This document shows, one piece after another, positions 34,543 through 46,110 of a stretch of 64,000 bases of DNA. The notes under the pieces were generated by a model that was not told the DNA's origin, ran no database searches, and saw nothing but the letters and a program-made list of their open reading frames with translations. Origin of the DNA: Ramazzottius varieornatus (lineage: Eukaryota > Tardigrada > Eutardigrada > Parachela > Ramazzottiidae). The stretch is taken from the NCBI GenBank assembly GCA_001949185.1, contig BDGG01000011.1:790454-854453 (forward strand), in the 5' to 3' direction. Each line of letters begins with the position of its first letter. Position 1 is the first letter of the stretch. The position numbers and the translations under genes are program-made.

Positions 34543-35796
34543 CTATCGTCGACCGCCAGCTTGACCAGGTCCCTTGCCTCCTTGTGGTCCCTGGCCGGCT
34601 TGAGGGCGGAATCCATCCGGAGACTGCGGGCTAGTCTGTCCCCACTGGCTCTTGCTTTGCTGCTGATCTTGTCTTCCCTGTTGTTGTCCTTGTCGATACT
34701 GCAGCGCAACACTATCATTAGCCATATTTCGCTCAAAGATAGTTAAAGAAAGTGCTTTGATATACCTGAGACTGGGACTGCGACTGCGACTGCGAGCCTG
34801 AAGAAGCTGTAGCATCGTGGATGGCGGCTTGGGCTTTGTGAGCTAGGTTCTCAGCAGTGTGCTTAGCTCCCGACAAGACATCAGCAGCTTTATCCTTGGC
34901 CGCTGACCACACATCGGAGGCCTTATCCGCAATGCCACCTGGTGATTGCGCGTTCTCCTTAACGTCCTGTAAACGTGATATCCATTACTTGGACCACAGG
35001 CAAAGAGAGTAACCTCACCAAGCAGATTCTCCCAAGTGACGCACATTTGCAGCCTACAGCACTATCAACTTGCGCCACTTGGAAACCGATCTGCCGAGCT
35101 TTCCAAGTGGCGCAAGGTTCAGGCGTATAACGTTGAAACTGTGCGCCACCGGGGACACATACGTACCTCGGCCACATGTTTGGCTTTGCCCCAGACTTTT
35201 GAAGCAGTGTCCTTGACTGCTTCAACAACATCCTCTCCCTTATCTTCCACAACGTGTTTCGCTTGATTCCAGGCGCTGCCGGCTTTGTCTTTAAGAGTTG
35301 CGGCAGTGTCTTGCGCAGCATTCTTGGCACTCTGATAGCCAGCCTTTGCGTGTTGAGCACCAGCCTCTACTTCCTCCTGTCCTTGTTCGAAGACGCGGCT
35401 TCCACTGCGCTTCATGTCATGGACACCTTCCTTCACTGTATCCTTCGCTCGTTCGAATGCTCCAGCGGCTTGGTTAGCGACACCTTTGGCTTTCCACGAG
35501 GCTTCATTCTGCCAACAAACAACAAATCAAACGACATTCCCTGCGCAAAATGGACCACACGGAGACGTTATCCTGCATGCGCATTGTAAAAAAACACGGT
35601 TCCTCCTGTGTACCTTGAGATCCTTCAATCCAGCTTTGGCATGTTCCGCGGCCTCCCTAGCATAATCGCCAGCGTCGGAGCCACCGCTTGACCGTGATCC
35701 AGCAGCCTTAGCTGATGAAACAGAGAAAGAGGCTGCTTGCTGGTAAGCTACAACACCTCGATATCCAGCGCGTCCAGCGTTTCGGGCGAGAAACAT
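34543..35796 (-). CDS. LEAM: Mitochondrial late embryogenesis abundant (group 3 LEA) protein
   Basis: Four exons on the minus strand: 35796-35614, 35508-35167, 34966-34766 and 34698-34543, all phase 0, giving 293 residues. Group 3 LEA proteins are disordered when hydrated, gain helix on drying, and protect proteins and membranes. The N-terminus MFLARNAGRAGYRGVVAY is Arg-rich and lacks acids, as in a matrix-targeting presequence. The body has degenerate 11-mer amphipathic repeats rich in Ala/Lys/Glu/Asp (AREAAEHAKAGLKDLK, AKHVVEDKGEDVVEAVKDTA, DKASDVWSAAKDKAADVL). The tail is Ser-Gln and Gly-Gln rich (SQSQSQSQ, then GQQQGRQDQQQ). Length and composition match my recollection of the Ramazzottius mitochondrial LEA protein. 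Intron 2 carries a hairpin. Confidence 0.9.
35019..35155. repeat. Fold-back hairpin repeat, two units, LEA intron 2
   Basis: Two pairs with one-base core changes: GTGACGCACA/TTGCGCCACTTGG and GTGGCGCAAGG/GTGCGCCACC. Confidence 0.8.
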
Positions 35797-36367
35797 TTCT
35801 GATGAGCGCAGTGACTACAATATTCGCTTCCACAGCAACTTTCTGCAGCGATGTACGGGACTTCTGCGAGTCTGGAATCTTTCTGGACTTCTGGGATAAG
35901 AAACCTGTATCCTCGTTCCGCGAATGAGTTGTCAAGACTCGCCCTCGGCTGCGCGGTGCATGGTGTAAACGCCCCAGCGCGAGCAACCTAGGTAAGAATA
36001 CTCTGAAAAGCAAGCGATGGCGTGCTACCGTAGATAGGGTATACATTATGGTTCATGGTGGTAGCGCAATACGTCATCCATACGCGAAGTTGAACCCCGG
36101 TCCAGGTAAGAGATATGTCGTGCGCGAGTGGACGCAGTGCGTGGCATATGTAAAGCATTAAAGTAGTGCACTGAACCCTGTGCACCCCGTACGTACGCTC
36201 TGTTATGCAGTTTCAAATGACGTCACTTGATGTCGTTGTTTTATGACTTTTTCCAGCGATTTTGAAAGCCTGCAGGCACGGAGAAGCTCAACTTTCTTTC
36301 TTGCAGTCGCCCTTCGTGTTCTTGCTGTATCCTGCCCATCTTGGTTTTACTTTGACAGGCAAACAAT
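35797..36367. other. Divergent intergenic region LEA / ATP1B
   Basis: 571 bp between two start codons, so probably a shared promoter region for a desiccation-protein gene and an ion-pump gene. It is hairpin-free. TGACGTCA lies at 36218-36225. Confidence 0.6.
36218..36225. promoter_or_regulatory. CRE/ATF-type palindrome between LEA and ATP1B
   Basis: Perfect TGACGTCA 143 bp before the ATP1B start. It could bind a bZIP factor; this is an inference from the octamer only. Confidence 0.35.
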
Positions 36368-38166
36368 ATGGCGACCACAGGAGCTCACGAGACGGACGTG
36401 ATGATGTCAGGGTCCAAGGGACCAGCGAAAGGCAAATGGGCCTCATTCATGGAGTTCCTGTACAACAAGAAAGAAGGAACCGTCCTGGGACGAACAGGCA
36501 AGAGCTGGCTGCAGATTACCGTCTTCTACATCATCTTTTATGGAGTCTTAGCTGCCTTCTTCGCCGTCCTTCTTGTCCTGTTCCTACAGACGCTGGATCC
36601 CAACCAGCCAAAATGGCAGCGAGATCAAGGCATCATTGGTGATACTCCTGGTAAGGCTGCTGTGCGGGCCATTGATTGTTGATTGATTTCCGGCACCCCT
36701 ACCCGGATGGCGCGCCGCATAAAGACCGCTTGTCCATGGTATTTATGCGTCACTTCACCGGGGCACAAGGTTATAGAAAGCCGTGACCCATTAAGCGTTG
36801 AATTTCGGCCTTGTTGAAGTGCCTACTCGTCAATCTTGTTTAGTCGATTGCTCTGTGAGGGGCTTCCTCTTTCCTCTAGGCCCGCATACAGTGTAACTCT
36901 GTCTGCGGAAGTAGTGACACCAGCGAAATGGGCAAGTCTTTCGCTGTGGAATTTGATGAATCTATCTTTATTGCCAGGAATGGGTTTCCGGCCAACTCCC
37001 AAAGACTCCGGCAGCACCTTGATCTGGGTGAAGTCCAGCGGGCCTAGCGCCAACACGAGCCAGCAGTACATCGACAGCTTGACGGACTATTTGAAGCGTA
37101 AGTCGGACGTCTTGGCCTGTTTGTTCATCGTAACTTCCGAGCATCGTCACTTTTTACGATGGCGATAAGTGCTGAAACTGGCGTCAGGAAACATTATGCG
37201 AATATATCTCTTCTCTTACAGCTTACAGTCCCGGCGGTGCCACGGAAGCTGGCAAAGGCGTCACTTACGTTGACTGCTCATCGCCTACCGGTAACAATAA
37301 GGCCGGTCCTAACACCGTTTGTGCCGTCAGGCCCGAATCCTTTGGAGCCTGCAACCAAAAGAACAACTTCGGCTACACCACCGGACAACCCTGCGTTCTT
37401 CTCAAACTCAACAGAGTAAGTTTTGCAGAAGTATTTCTATCGGGGCTCTTTGTACAGTTAGAAGTGAAAGCTCGGTAAACAAGCGCGACAAGATATCTTT
37501 CGCTAGTGCCCGCGGTCTCGATACGTTCTCGATATCACTGGCTGAAGGCGTGCGCTACCTGGAAAGCACGACATGCCCATTTCCCCAAGTGGCGCACTTT
37601 TACAGCTTTGTTGGCTGATAGAGTGCGCCAGTTGGAAATCTCGTGGAGTTTGTTTTCCCAAGTGGCGCACGTTCCTAGTGTTACTGCCTGGAAGTGCGCG
37701 CCACTTGAAAGAGATGATCTTGTTGAGTTTTCTTGCCAATGTATTGTTACTGGTGAGCGAGGTTTGAGTTTTGCTGTTGTAGATATTCAACTGGGAACCA
37801 AAGACATACTCGACGGCTGACTTGCCTCAAGAGCTGAACGATTGGTACAAGCGACAAGGCAACAATCGCCCCATCACCCAGCAAGTGCCTCAAGGCGACC
37901 AAATCTTCATCACCTGCGAAGGCGAAGATCCCGTCGACAAGGAACACATCGGCCCGATCCAGCTCAGCCCGCCAACCATCTCCAAGAACTACTTCCCATA
38001 CCTCAAGCAAGACGGCTACCTGTCGCCGGTCGTCATGGTCCAGTTCCTCAACCCCGATCCCGGCTTCATCATCAACGTCGAATGCCGCGCTTGGGCCCAG
38101 AACATCCGTCAAAGCCGCATCGACCGGCTGGGTGTTGTCCACTTTGAGCTGCTAGTCGATCGTTAA
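36368..38166 (+). CDS. ATP1B: Sodium/potassium-transporting ATPase subunit beta
   Basis: Four exons: 36368-36650, 36978-37097, 37222-37415 and 37783-38166, giving 326 residues. The beta subunit chaperones the alpha subunit to the plasma membrane and modulates its K+ affinity. It is a type II membrane protein: cytosolic FMEFLYNKKEGTVLGRTGKS, then one membrane helix (ITVFYIIFYGVLAAFFAVLL), then LQTLDPNQPKWQ. The ectodomain shows GMGFRPTP, six Cys in the usual pairing order (VDCSS/NTVC; FGAC/QPC; FITC/NVEC), PCVLLKLNRIFNW and a final RLGVVHFELLVD. Intron 3 holds a two-to-three-unit hairpin. Confidence 0.95.
37469..37737. repeat. Fold-back hairpin repeat array, ATP1B intron 3
   Basis: AAGCTCGGTAAACAAGCGCGAC opens it and GATCTTGTTGAGTTTTCTTG closes it; two clear and one eroded core pair. 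Confidence 0.85.
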
Positions 38167-38749
38167 ACTATATCAGTCTATTGTGTCATTCCTCGATCAT
38201 TCATTACACGATGTTCTTGTTGAGTGTGAGTGCGAAGGTCGTCGGAACTTTCATGAGATGAACGGTGTTTTAAGTTATATCCTGTAGCATACTGGTAATA
38301 GTGTCGGCTTTTTCGTTTTTGAGCTATCTCTGCGGTCTCTCTCGTTTTCTCTCAGTTTAAACACCGTAGTCTCTGTGTAAGTTTATCCACTGTCTAGCAT
38401 TTTCTTCTCTCTACAGGTGAATATCTTTGTGAGCAGCGTTTTTTGTGGGACAGTGGCTTGTGTTGGTTGAATGTCGCAGCTTGTGATAACTGATAAGTCA
38501 ATACATAAAAGTGAAAGACTAGAACGAGAAACCTGATGCGTCGCCGAACTTGTTTAATATCGAGCAAACGAAATTCTGATTGCGTAAGAGATACTGTACA
38601 CCAGTCGCACTAGAAATTCAAGTTCGCGTGAAGTTGCACCCATACGGAACGGAAGAGACAAAATCTAAGGCCGAAATGCAGGTCTACGTGCATCAGTTTT
38701 TATTGGCAGCGATAAACAAACATTGTTTCTTGACGGGGGCCTTCACTTA

Positions 38750-38949
38750 CAGTGTAGGCAAAGGTACTCTAAGAGGGGGCAAGGCCAAAATCGACGTGAC
38801 GCAAAAAGCAAACAGCTGATCAAGCTGCAATCCAGAGACGTGAAGTGCCGCTTGATCTGCTGATTACTTCGAGCCGGAGTTTCTACGTCACCTGTCGAAA
38901 ACTCGATTTTGGCCCTCCCCCTTTTAGAGTAACTTAATTGCCCACACTG
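38750..38949. mobile_element. 200-bp TIR element, CAGTGT family, flanked by TA
   Basis: Left end CAGTGTAGGCAAAGGTACTC; the right end, complemented, is CAGTGTGGGCAATTAAGTTA. Both are followed by CTCTAA.AGGGGG and GGCCAAAATCGA. A TA dinucleotide flanks each end, the target-site signature of Tc1/mariner elements. It has no coding capacity, so it is a MITE-like derivative. Confidence 0.8.
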
Positions 38950-39084
38950 TACTTGCCGACGGCGCAATTCGATTATTCAGAGTTTGTATAAAAAGCTTGC
39001 TTGCCGTCTTCCAGGAAACGCATACCCGAAAGCTGCTACTCCACGGCATAAAATCTAAGACCCATAAAACAACGATCAGAAAGT

Positions 39085-39241
39085 CCATCATGTCGAGTTT
39101 CGCAAGTGGCGCACACTTTCCAGTGTCAGCAGGTGGAAGCCGCGAAAATGTTTGGCCAACTGACGCACGCTCACAGTCATCAACACTGTACGTGTGCGCC
39201 ACTTGGGTAAACGATCGTGTCCAGTTCTTTTCCGAGCTTCC
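39085..39241. repeat. Fold-back hairpin repeat, two units, intergenic
   Basis: GCAAGTGGCGCACACTTTCC and CAACTGACGCACGCTCACAG left cores; GTGTGCGCCACTTGGG right core. Confidence 0.8.
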
Positions 39242-39703
39242 AGTTTGTTTTCCGGTTGTCCGTTAGAATTTCATTACCATCGAGCTCGAGTTAGTCTCTT
39301 TATCTACAGTATATCTGTTCAAAAATCCCTTCCACGCATGGTTACAAGTTCAACGAGCTAGAATTCTTTCTTTCGATTTCAAGAACTAACTCGATTCATG
39401 ACCGCGAACCCGTACGTTCAACTCGTAAATTCGAGTCTACCTCGAACCACGAAGCAGAATGCCTTTCGAAATGAAAAATGTTCGGCAAAATCATTTGGAT
39501 ATGATCAGCTACAGGTCGATAGCTAGATTCTTGGGCTGGACAGGAAGTCCGTTGGATGGTTGAAGCGCGTGCGACTTTGAAACCTTCTTCCTCGTTTTAT
39601 TGATAATATTCTAGTTTTCGGCCAAAGATAGCGACACTGCTAGTGTTCGTTATATCTGTGTGCTTCTTTCTAGTAATCTAGATCCAACGCCTGCTGTTAA
39701 ACC

Positions 39704-40798
39704 ATGGAGTACTTTCTCAAATGTTGGTTGATCCTGTCGGTAAGCGCAGGTACGTGAATAAAGCGCCATGACACTAGGCAGTGCTGCCCCCTTTGGTTTG
39801 CCTTCCCATTATGAAAAATCCAATTTGCTCTCTTACGGTTCCTACTTGTGGGTAAATCTGGCTCGTTCGAATTAGCGAAAACTACAACTAGTAAATCGTC
39901 TATCCCAAGCAGTGAAAAAGTAAGACTTGACGGCCAGATGGAGCATTCCTGCGTTAGAAAAAGATTTTGGTGCTTTCTAGGACTATGGGCGAAAACCAGC
40001 GGTCAGTTCTTCGGCTTCCCCTTTTTCTCTTTGTGGCCTAACCCTCTCGCGTTCTGGGCGGCGGGAGGGGCTGGCGTAGGCGCTCAGGTGAGAGTACAAA
40101 TCTAGTAAATTTGGGAACGTATGACACGAGTCGATTGTTTCACGTGGTCGGGTTTCTGCAGTACTGCAGTCCTACCAACTTTTCCAAAACTCAGTGCGAC
40201 TCCTGTATTTTTCGTCGAATTTTTCTTGTAGATTCCAGATATAGGCCTTGCGGGTAACCAAGACGATATCCGCCAGTTTTGGCCCAGCTTTCGCTCGCTT
40301 CAAGAACGAGCAGAAACCAAGCCAGTGAACAATACAGCAGCCGCCATTACGAACTCTACAGCAGCCGCCATTACGAACTCTACAGCAGCCGCCATTACGA
40401 ACTCTACAGCAGCCGCCATTAGCCCCGCTGTAGCTGACTTGCCAGACAGAAAATCAGCCAAAGTGGCGGGTAACGCTACTGCGAGCAGCTCTACCAATTC
40501 GACCAGCGATGATACCGCTAAAGCTCCATCCAAACCGCGCAGTATCGCTAACAATGCAGCGGGCAACGCCTTATCGCTTCCAGCTCCCGATCAGAGACCC
40601 TTGTCGGTGGTGCAGCAGCGTCAAGTCCTCAGTTCATCTTTGACAGCCTTGGACCAAGGAGCGGAGTCGACGGCCAAGCCGAAAGTGGCTGAGGCGGAGA
40701 CAGCAGTAACAAAGCTGATTTCGAAACGTCCGAGAAAGCGGACCACTGCTAAAGAAAAACCCTCAAAAGCCGTAGAGAGCTTTTCAACTACATTTTGA
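39704..40798 (+). CDS. Orphan secreted Ala/Ser/Thr-rich protein with tandem NST repeat
   Basis: Three exons: 39704-39749, 39981-40087 and 40232-40798, giving 239 residues in consistent phase. I do not recognise a family. MEYFLKCWLILSVSAG reads as a signal peptide. A hydrophobic aromatic block follows (FFGFPFFSLWPNPLAFW, then AAGGAGVGAQ), then DDIRQFWPSFRSLQE. The middle has four copies of an eight-residue unit AAAITNST, giving several N-x-S/T sequons, followed by more sequons (NATASS, NSTSD). The C-terminus is basic (SKRPRKRTTAKEKPSK). It may be a glycosylated extracellular or cuticle protein specific to tardigrades. The exon model rests on splice signals and phase only. Confidence 0.6.
40333..40420 (+). 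repeat. 24-bp tandem repeat inside the orphan secreted gene
   Basis: About 3.7 near-identical copies of a 24-bp unit beginning TACAGCAGCCGCCATTACG. It is in frame and encodes AAAITNST, so copy number can change without frameshift. Confidence 0.9.
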
Positions 40799-40916
40799 TT
40801 TAATCTAGATTCTGGCAGATCATGCGCGCACGCGCGCCAATTTTTTGCGCTGAAGAGATCTCTGCCATCTGCAAAATCTGTGAAACGTCCAGAAATATTG
40901 CTAGCACGTGATATGG

Positions 40917-41037
40917 TAGCCCGGTAAACAATCTCGACAAGATTGCGTTCTCAAGTGGCGCACCTGGTCGGTGCCAATGGCTGGTGACGTCCGCCACTTG
41001 GTACAGCGAACTCACCCGAATCTGTTTGTCCAAGTTT
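40917..41037. repeat. Fold-back hairpin repeat, one unit, intergenic
   Basis: AGCCCGGTAAACAATCTCGAC on the left; GTGGCGCACC facing GTCCGCCACTTGG. Confidence 0.8.
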
Positions 41038-41725
41038 CATCCGGCACGCTGATCTTCGGTATACAATTATCTGCTATGACTAGTTTCTAACATATTGCGG
41101 TTCAAGATTCGAGATACGACCAGCGCAAAAGAAATTACGGTTTGGTCGAATATACATGACAGGGTCTTTAATGGTCGGAAGTGAGTGAGTTTACAGGGAA
41201 CGCGCCGGTTAAGCTAATCAGGAAAGCACCTGCAGTGCAATTTCCCCGTCTAATCTAATTTCTTACACATTTAAATTGTCAAGTTGGCCTCTGGCCCTGT
41301 GATTGGACGTTGATTCGACAGTGACAGCACTTGCGTGATAACTTTCAACTAAGTAACTCAATGCTGCATTGCCTGCATGGCGATCTCGAGTTACACGACA
41401 CAACGCTCAAAGCTCAAAGCAATGTACATTAGCCGTCCAGCGTCGACAAAACATTATCGATCATGGCCCTAATAGACCATCTGATCCAACATAATCGAAT
41501 TTGTTCCAAGAGGAAATTACCCATAATTGAATAACTGCCCAGCCAAAAGTCTGATCACTTTTCTTGTCACCACAGATTAATCTATTTGTCCCTCATTCAT
41601 CTCGCCACTTCCGCGCAGTACCATAACATTCAGCACGGTAAATGCCCTTGACGGAGTCTAAATTTCGTTCAGCCAGCCAACTATAGTATAAACAGCCAAC
41701 TTCCTTGTTTGGAGAGTCGATGGCG

Positions 41726-41832
41726 CGACCGCGACGGTATTTCTCCCAAGTGACGCACGTTTTCAGTGTTTTTGGCCAAGAGCGTGCGCCACTTGGGAAA
41801 ACAGTCATGTTCAAGTTCTTTACCGACGTCCC
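41726..41832. repeat. Fold-back hairpin repeat, one unit, intergenic
   Basis: CCAAGTGACGCACG facing CGTGCGCCACTTGGG, with a well-preserved loop GTTTTCAGTGTTTTTGGCC. Confidence 0.8.
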
Positions 41833-42775
41833 ATGCAATTACTGAGTCTAAATTTGCGGAAGCACGCTTAGTTTCGAACTTTTGGCCGGGTACTGTTCCC
41901 AACAACATGGTGAATTTTGCTTAGCTGACACCTATTTTCGAAGGGAAAGTTCAACCTTTATAGTGGACGCGGGGACAAACAAGACCCTGTGTGTGTCCGG
42001 CGAAGAATGCTGTTTGCATGGACAGTGTTGGATACGATGACAGGTTGGATGTGAAAAGGAGTTAATACGATGGGAGGAGATGCTGCTGCGTGCGATGATT
42101 AGCTGGATAGTTTTGACAAAAGGGCAGAAATGGGACAAACAACCTAGCTGCGATGACATGGGGCGGTAACGGAGGAATGCGGCCACAGTGGCCCATCAAT
42201 TCCTACCTTTACAGGGCAACAAGCAATGTCACGCTTGATTGGCGCTTCATTTGTCCCAACTGTACAGCTTGTCACGAGAATTTACAATCATTTAGCCCTC
42301 ATTACTGCCGTTCAATCGAACGAGTCAATGGACACTTTCACCATCAAGCGCCGCTGAATGTGAGGTCTTGCGTGTCACAAACAGTCAGTCATATTCAAAC
42401 GTCTTTCTCTCCACACTTCACCCTCAATACTGATTAACTTTCTCATATCAAACCAGTACACCCTTCCTTCTTCAGTACAAGTTGACAAAAGCGCCATGGA
42501 CAAATCGTAAATACGAATGATGTACTACGTGGGCTCTTTCGGCCGCTCCGACATACTTGACAAGCGCGGTGTAACCACCCGGACCAACATACGCAGCGTT
42601 GCGTATCTTGTGCGGTACTTGTCTGATGCTGCGAAACTCTTATTGGCAAGTCAGCTACAGGATTCTCGACTTTCTGATACACAGTGCGCATCTTCCTATT
42701 TTACTGTCCCTTTTTACAAAGTGAGATTCTCATTCTAGTCGGAGCGTGTAAGGGAACGCGATAGCCTTGTGCTTG

Positions 42776-44705
42776 ATGATCGCTGCGTCCAGCATGACCT
42801 CACCGCCGGTAATGTCAACATCTTTGGCCACCTCAACACCTGCTGCATTGCGCTATTCAATCAACGATATCCTTGGCTTAAAACTGGATCACAATCAAAG
42901 CTACCATTTACCTGGTGCACAGTTGCTTACTTCGCACTCGACTGATCCTCTCAAAGACGCCGCCGACGATTATTATTCGCTGTTTTCGAGGAAAACGGAT
43001 ACTAATCTTCCGCCTTTGAAAAAACACCACCTGATGTCCAACACGCCATCTCAATCTGAGATGAGTGAACCCAGCGTGCAAGGAAATCATAACGGTAAGT
43101 CAACTCGAAGCAACAATCCGGAGCTCGGCAAACAAACTGATCGTTTTCTTCGAAGTGGCGCACCCTTTTAGCCAATTGACATGGTAGTATGCGCAAATTG
43201 GCATGGAAAAACGATCTACTTATTCCATGTGGCGCACGTTTTTGGCCAAGACAATTGTACACATGCGCCATTTGGGGAGATAATCTAGTGAAGATGGTTT
43301 TCCTACCGATTGCTACTGATGGGATAACTATATGAATATCGCAAACACGGTTTATCTGTAGCTTTTAGCGAGAAAGATGACCAGAAAGACAGGACCAGCG
43401 AGTGTGTTAGGATGGACGACGAGGAGAATAGCCTTGATGGGTCCTCGAAAGTCAGCGCAGTTTCTTCGGCGCCCAACAGTCCGTCCTACGAACCACCAGA
43501 CTCAAACACGACCCAGACCGGTTCCTCCAGTCGAACAGAACCCAATAACGACAACCAGCTATCCCATGCGTCGGACGGTTCAAGGACGAAGGGTGACGGC
43601 AAGGCAAAGGTCAAGAAAGAAGGAGGGAAAAGCAGCCTTAAGAAACATCGTCGGAACCGCACGACCTTCACCACCTTTCAGTTGGTAGGGGGGGGGACTT
43701 GAATGCTCAATGAAAAACATTACTATTCAACATCGTGTGTTGATTAAAGGACATCAATTTCCCTTTTCATAGCACCAACTGGAACGCGCCTTTGATAAAT
43801 CTCACTATCCTGACGTTTACGCACGCGAAGAGCTGGCCAGCCGCGTAACGCTGCCGGAAGTTCGCGTTCAGGTAAACATCTGCCTGATATTGGCATATCC
43901 TTTACTCTCCAGAAGCACCTAATGTATCTTTAGCATTTAACAGCCCAAAAAAATGGTCGTGTCACAAAACTTCGTAAAATAAGGCCGGCAAACAATCTCG
44001 GGCTGATCGTAATTTCAAGTGGCGCAGTCTTCGTTCTTATTGGCTGGAAACGTGCACGCCTTGAGATGACCATCGTCTCGAGATAGTTTGCTGGCCTCCC
44101 GCATTTATTGAATTCGGTTCAACATCAATCATCATTAATTTCACTAATCGCTTATTTTATAAGATTTTGTATATCTATATAAGATTCTCCAGAACTGGCC
44201 TCGTTGCAAAATTTTTCGGTGTCATTCCATCGATGATACTATCCACGCATCCATGCAGGTCTGGTTTCAAAATCGACGAGCAAAGTGGCGCAGACAGGAG
44301 AAACTGGAATCGCAGCACTTCAAGCTGAACTGCGGAAGCCTGCCGTGCGACATGGGTTCCCCGCCAGGTGGCGTCAACGTAGCCAACATGGCTGTAAATG
44401 ACAACACTTTCTCGCAGCTGATGCTGCTCAACAAGCCGCCGTCGCAGGGTCCTAGCCACTTCTCCAACTTCCTCATGCAGCAGAGCGTAACACACAACCG
44501 TCAAGGAATGCCTTCCATCCCACCTTTATCCTCCTTCTTTTCTTCCCCCTTCTCCCCGTCGTATCTGCCGGGGCAGGCGGATTACCCGCAGTCGACGGAA
44601 ACGGTAGATGGAGCTGCAAGCTCTGGCTTCGCCCAGCCCTTACACACACTACGCAAGAAAGCCCGCGAGCACCTCAATTTCCTTTCCAAAGATTATCGAC
44701 ATTAA
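42776..44705 (+). CDS. rx: Retinal homeobox (Rx) transcription factor
   Basis: Four exons: 42776-43094, 43362-43684, 43773-43871 and 44259-44705, giving 395 residues. Rx is a paired-like homeodomain factor used in anterior brain and, in vertebrates, eye formation. Evidence: an N-terminal octapeptide-like motif (YSINDILGL); a homeodomain starting [19 protein letters not shown] and continuing [38 protein letters not shown] and RQEKLE, which is the Rx signature (PEVRVQ and WRRQEKLE rather than TEARVQ). A C-terminal OAR-like motif ([15 protein letters not shown]) closes the protein. The homeodomain is split by two introns, one after FQL and one after VRVQ. The start is the first in-frame ATG; a further upstream exon is possible. 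Introns 1 and 3 carry hairpins. Confidence 0.93.
43120..43297. repeat. Fold-back hairpin repeat, two units, Rx intron 1
   Basis: GGAGCTCGGCAAACAAACTG on the left; cores GTGGCGCACCC and GTGGCGCACG with diverged partners. Confidence 0.8.
43982..44100. repeat. Fold-back hairpin repeat, one unit, Rx intron 3
   Basis: GGCCGGCAAACAATCTCGGG faces GAGATAGTTTGCTGGCC; cores are eroded (GTGGCGCAG and GTGCACGCCTTG). Confidence 0.75.
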
Positions 44706-46110
44706 CCCTCCACCAGGACATGCTTTACTGTAAGGCTCTTAGCCATAGCTATACCATGTTTTTCGCGTTGTCGCATTTTATCCTTCTCTAACCACCGAAC
44801 TGCAGCTGGCGGAAAGCTCAGATCTTCTCATGTCAGTCCAAGTTGCCAAACCACCGCATAAACCTGCAATCAGCTTGAAAAACGTAGAATTTTTCATCTC
44901 TGTGCAACGTTCTATTTTTTGACTTATGGTATCTTCGACATAGAGGCCGCCTTTCAATGAACATTTCCAGCACCTAAGTATAACGCCTAGGTTCCGGTCA
45001 GAGGCAAGTACGAAGTTTCGCCACTTCACGGTCAGTTCAATGATTATATTAAAGCAATAATCAGAGAAGACTGGCCCAGCGTGCACGCCATGGTCGCCCG
45101 AGGTATGTGTTATCCGATAATTGGCAGGAAATTGAAGGACTAATTGACGAGGCGGATATCACCTGATCTTTTCATGTCAGCCTGTCACTGGCTCATCGCT
45201 GTACCGTATGATCAGCTAAAAGGCCGCATCCATCCGATGGCACTGTTGTTAAATTCGATTCTGTAGCCAGAACTCGCCGGCGGACTACAGCCCCCCTGTC
45301 ATGAGTTTCTTGGGTCGTCAAGAACTCGTTTTGAAGCACACTACCTGCCCGACGATGTGTCGTAAGTATGGTCGGCTGCGAGTCTAAAAGGAGTTGGCAG
45401 CTGTGAAAAACTAGTCGATCAAATCGTTTTTCCTGAGTGGCGCACGCTATCAGCCAACAATACTGACAGCGTGTGCCACTTCGACTCTGTTGGAGGAGCT
45501 TCCGTTTCTGATGAGAACAGTAACGAAGTTAACAGCCAGGGCGATCTCGCCAACGGAAAGCAGACATGGGACAATGGGTCGAGAAGGGAGAGTTCTAATA
45601 CTGTACGTCTCAATTAGCAGCCAATATTCATGTAGTGGATTAGCACACTTCACTAATTAACCCGACGCCATGTCTTTGCATAGCTAAGCGCCCACTAACG
45701 CTCGTTATCGACTCCGTCCTGTCAATTACGGTCCAAGCACTGATACGAAGTGGACCTCATCACAGGCAGGACTAGATTTCGGCGACCAATGAGTTGCTGA
45801 GTAAATATGATGTGAATGAGAAAAGAGGAGGAGCTCGTCTCATAAGCACAATACTGTGTACTGGATTACGCGTGACGCAGAGACAAGTTTGACGAGGAGG
45901 ACAAACCACTTTAATAATTCTTCACCACGTCATGTTTATAGTCGCTGTCCTTCCTAACATGCAAATATCCAGTCATCGGTTGCGGCAAGAGCCAACGTGG
46001 ACCTGATGCAACTCAGGCAAACCTGTCGTTCCTCGATGTGAGGATCCGCTGACCTTTTAAGTTTATTGCTGGAGAGTAATTTTACCGTTGTGAGCAGGGT
46101 TGCGTTTGTG
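44706..46110. other. Intergenic region Rx / homeobrain
   Basis: About 1.4 kb with one eroded hairpin (45411-45485). No other gene. It probably holds enhancers for one or both homeobox genes. Confidence 0.5.
45411..45485. repeat. Fold-back hairpin repeat, partial, intergenic
   Basis: GTGGCGCACGCTATCAGCC facing CGTGTGCCACTTCG; the outer arm is present only on the left. Confidence 0.7.

Larger units (their letters stand above)
38167..39703. other. Intergenic region ATP1B / orphan secreted gene
   Basis: About 1.5 kb without a supported gene. It holds ATP1B 3' UTR, a TIR element (38750-38949) and a hairpin array (39085-39241). Confidence 0.55.
40799..42775. other. Intergenic region upstream of Rx
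   Basis: About 2 kb with two hairpin copies (40917-41037 and 41726-41832) and no recognised gene. It probably contains Rx regulatory sequence. Its last 0.9 kb is free of repeats of the main family. Confidence 0.5.

Noticed and set aside
42776-44705. Pax3/7 or orthopedia identity for the first homeobox gene
   Set aside because: There is no paired domain, and the helix-2/3 sequence PEVRVQ...KWRRQEKLE is the Rx signature.
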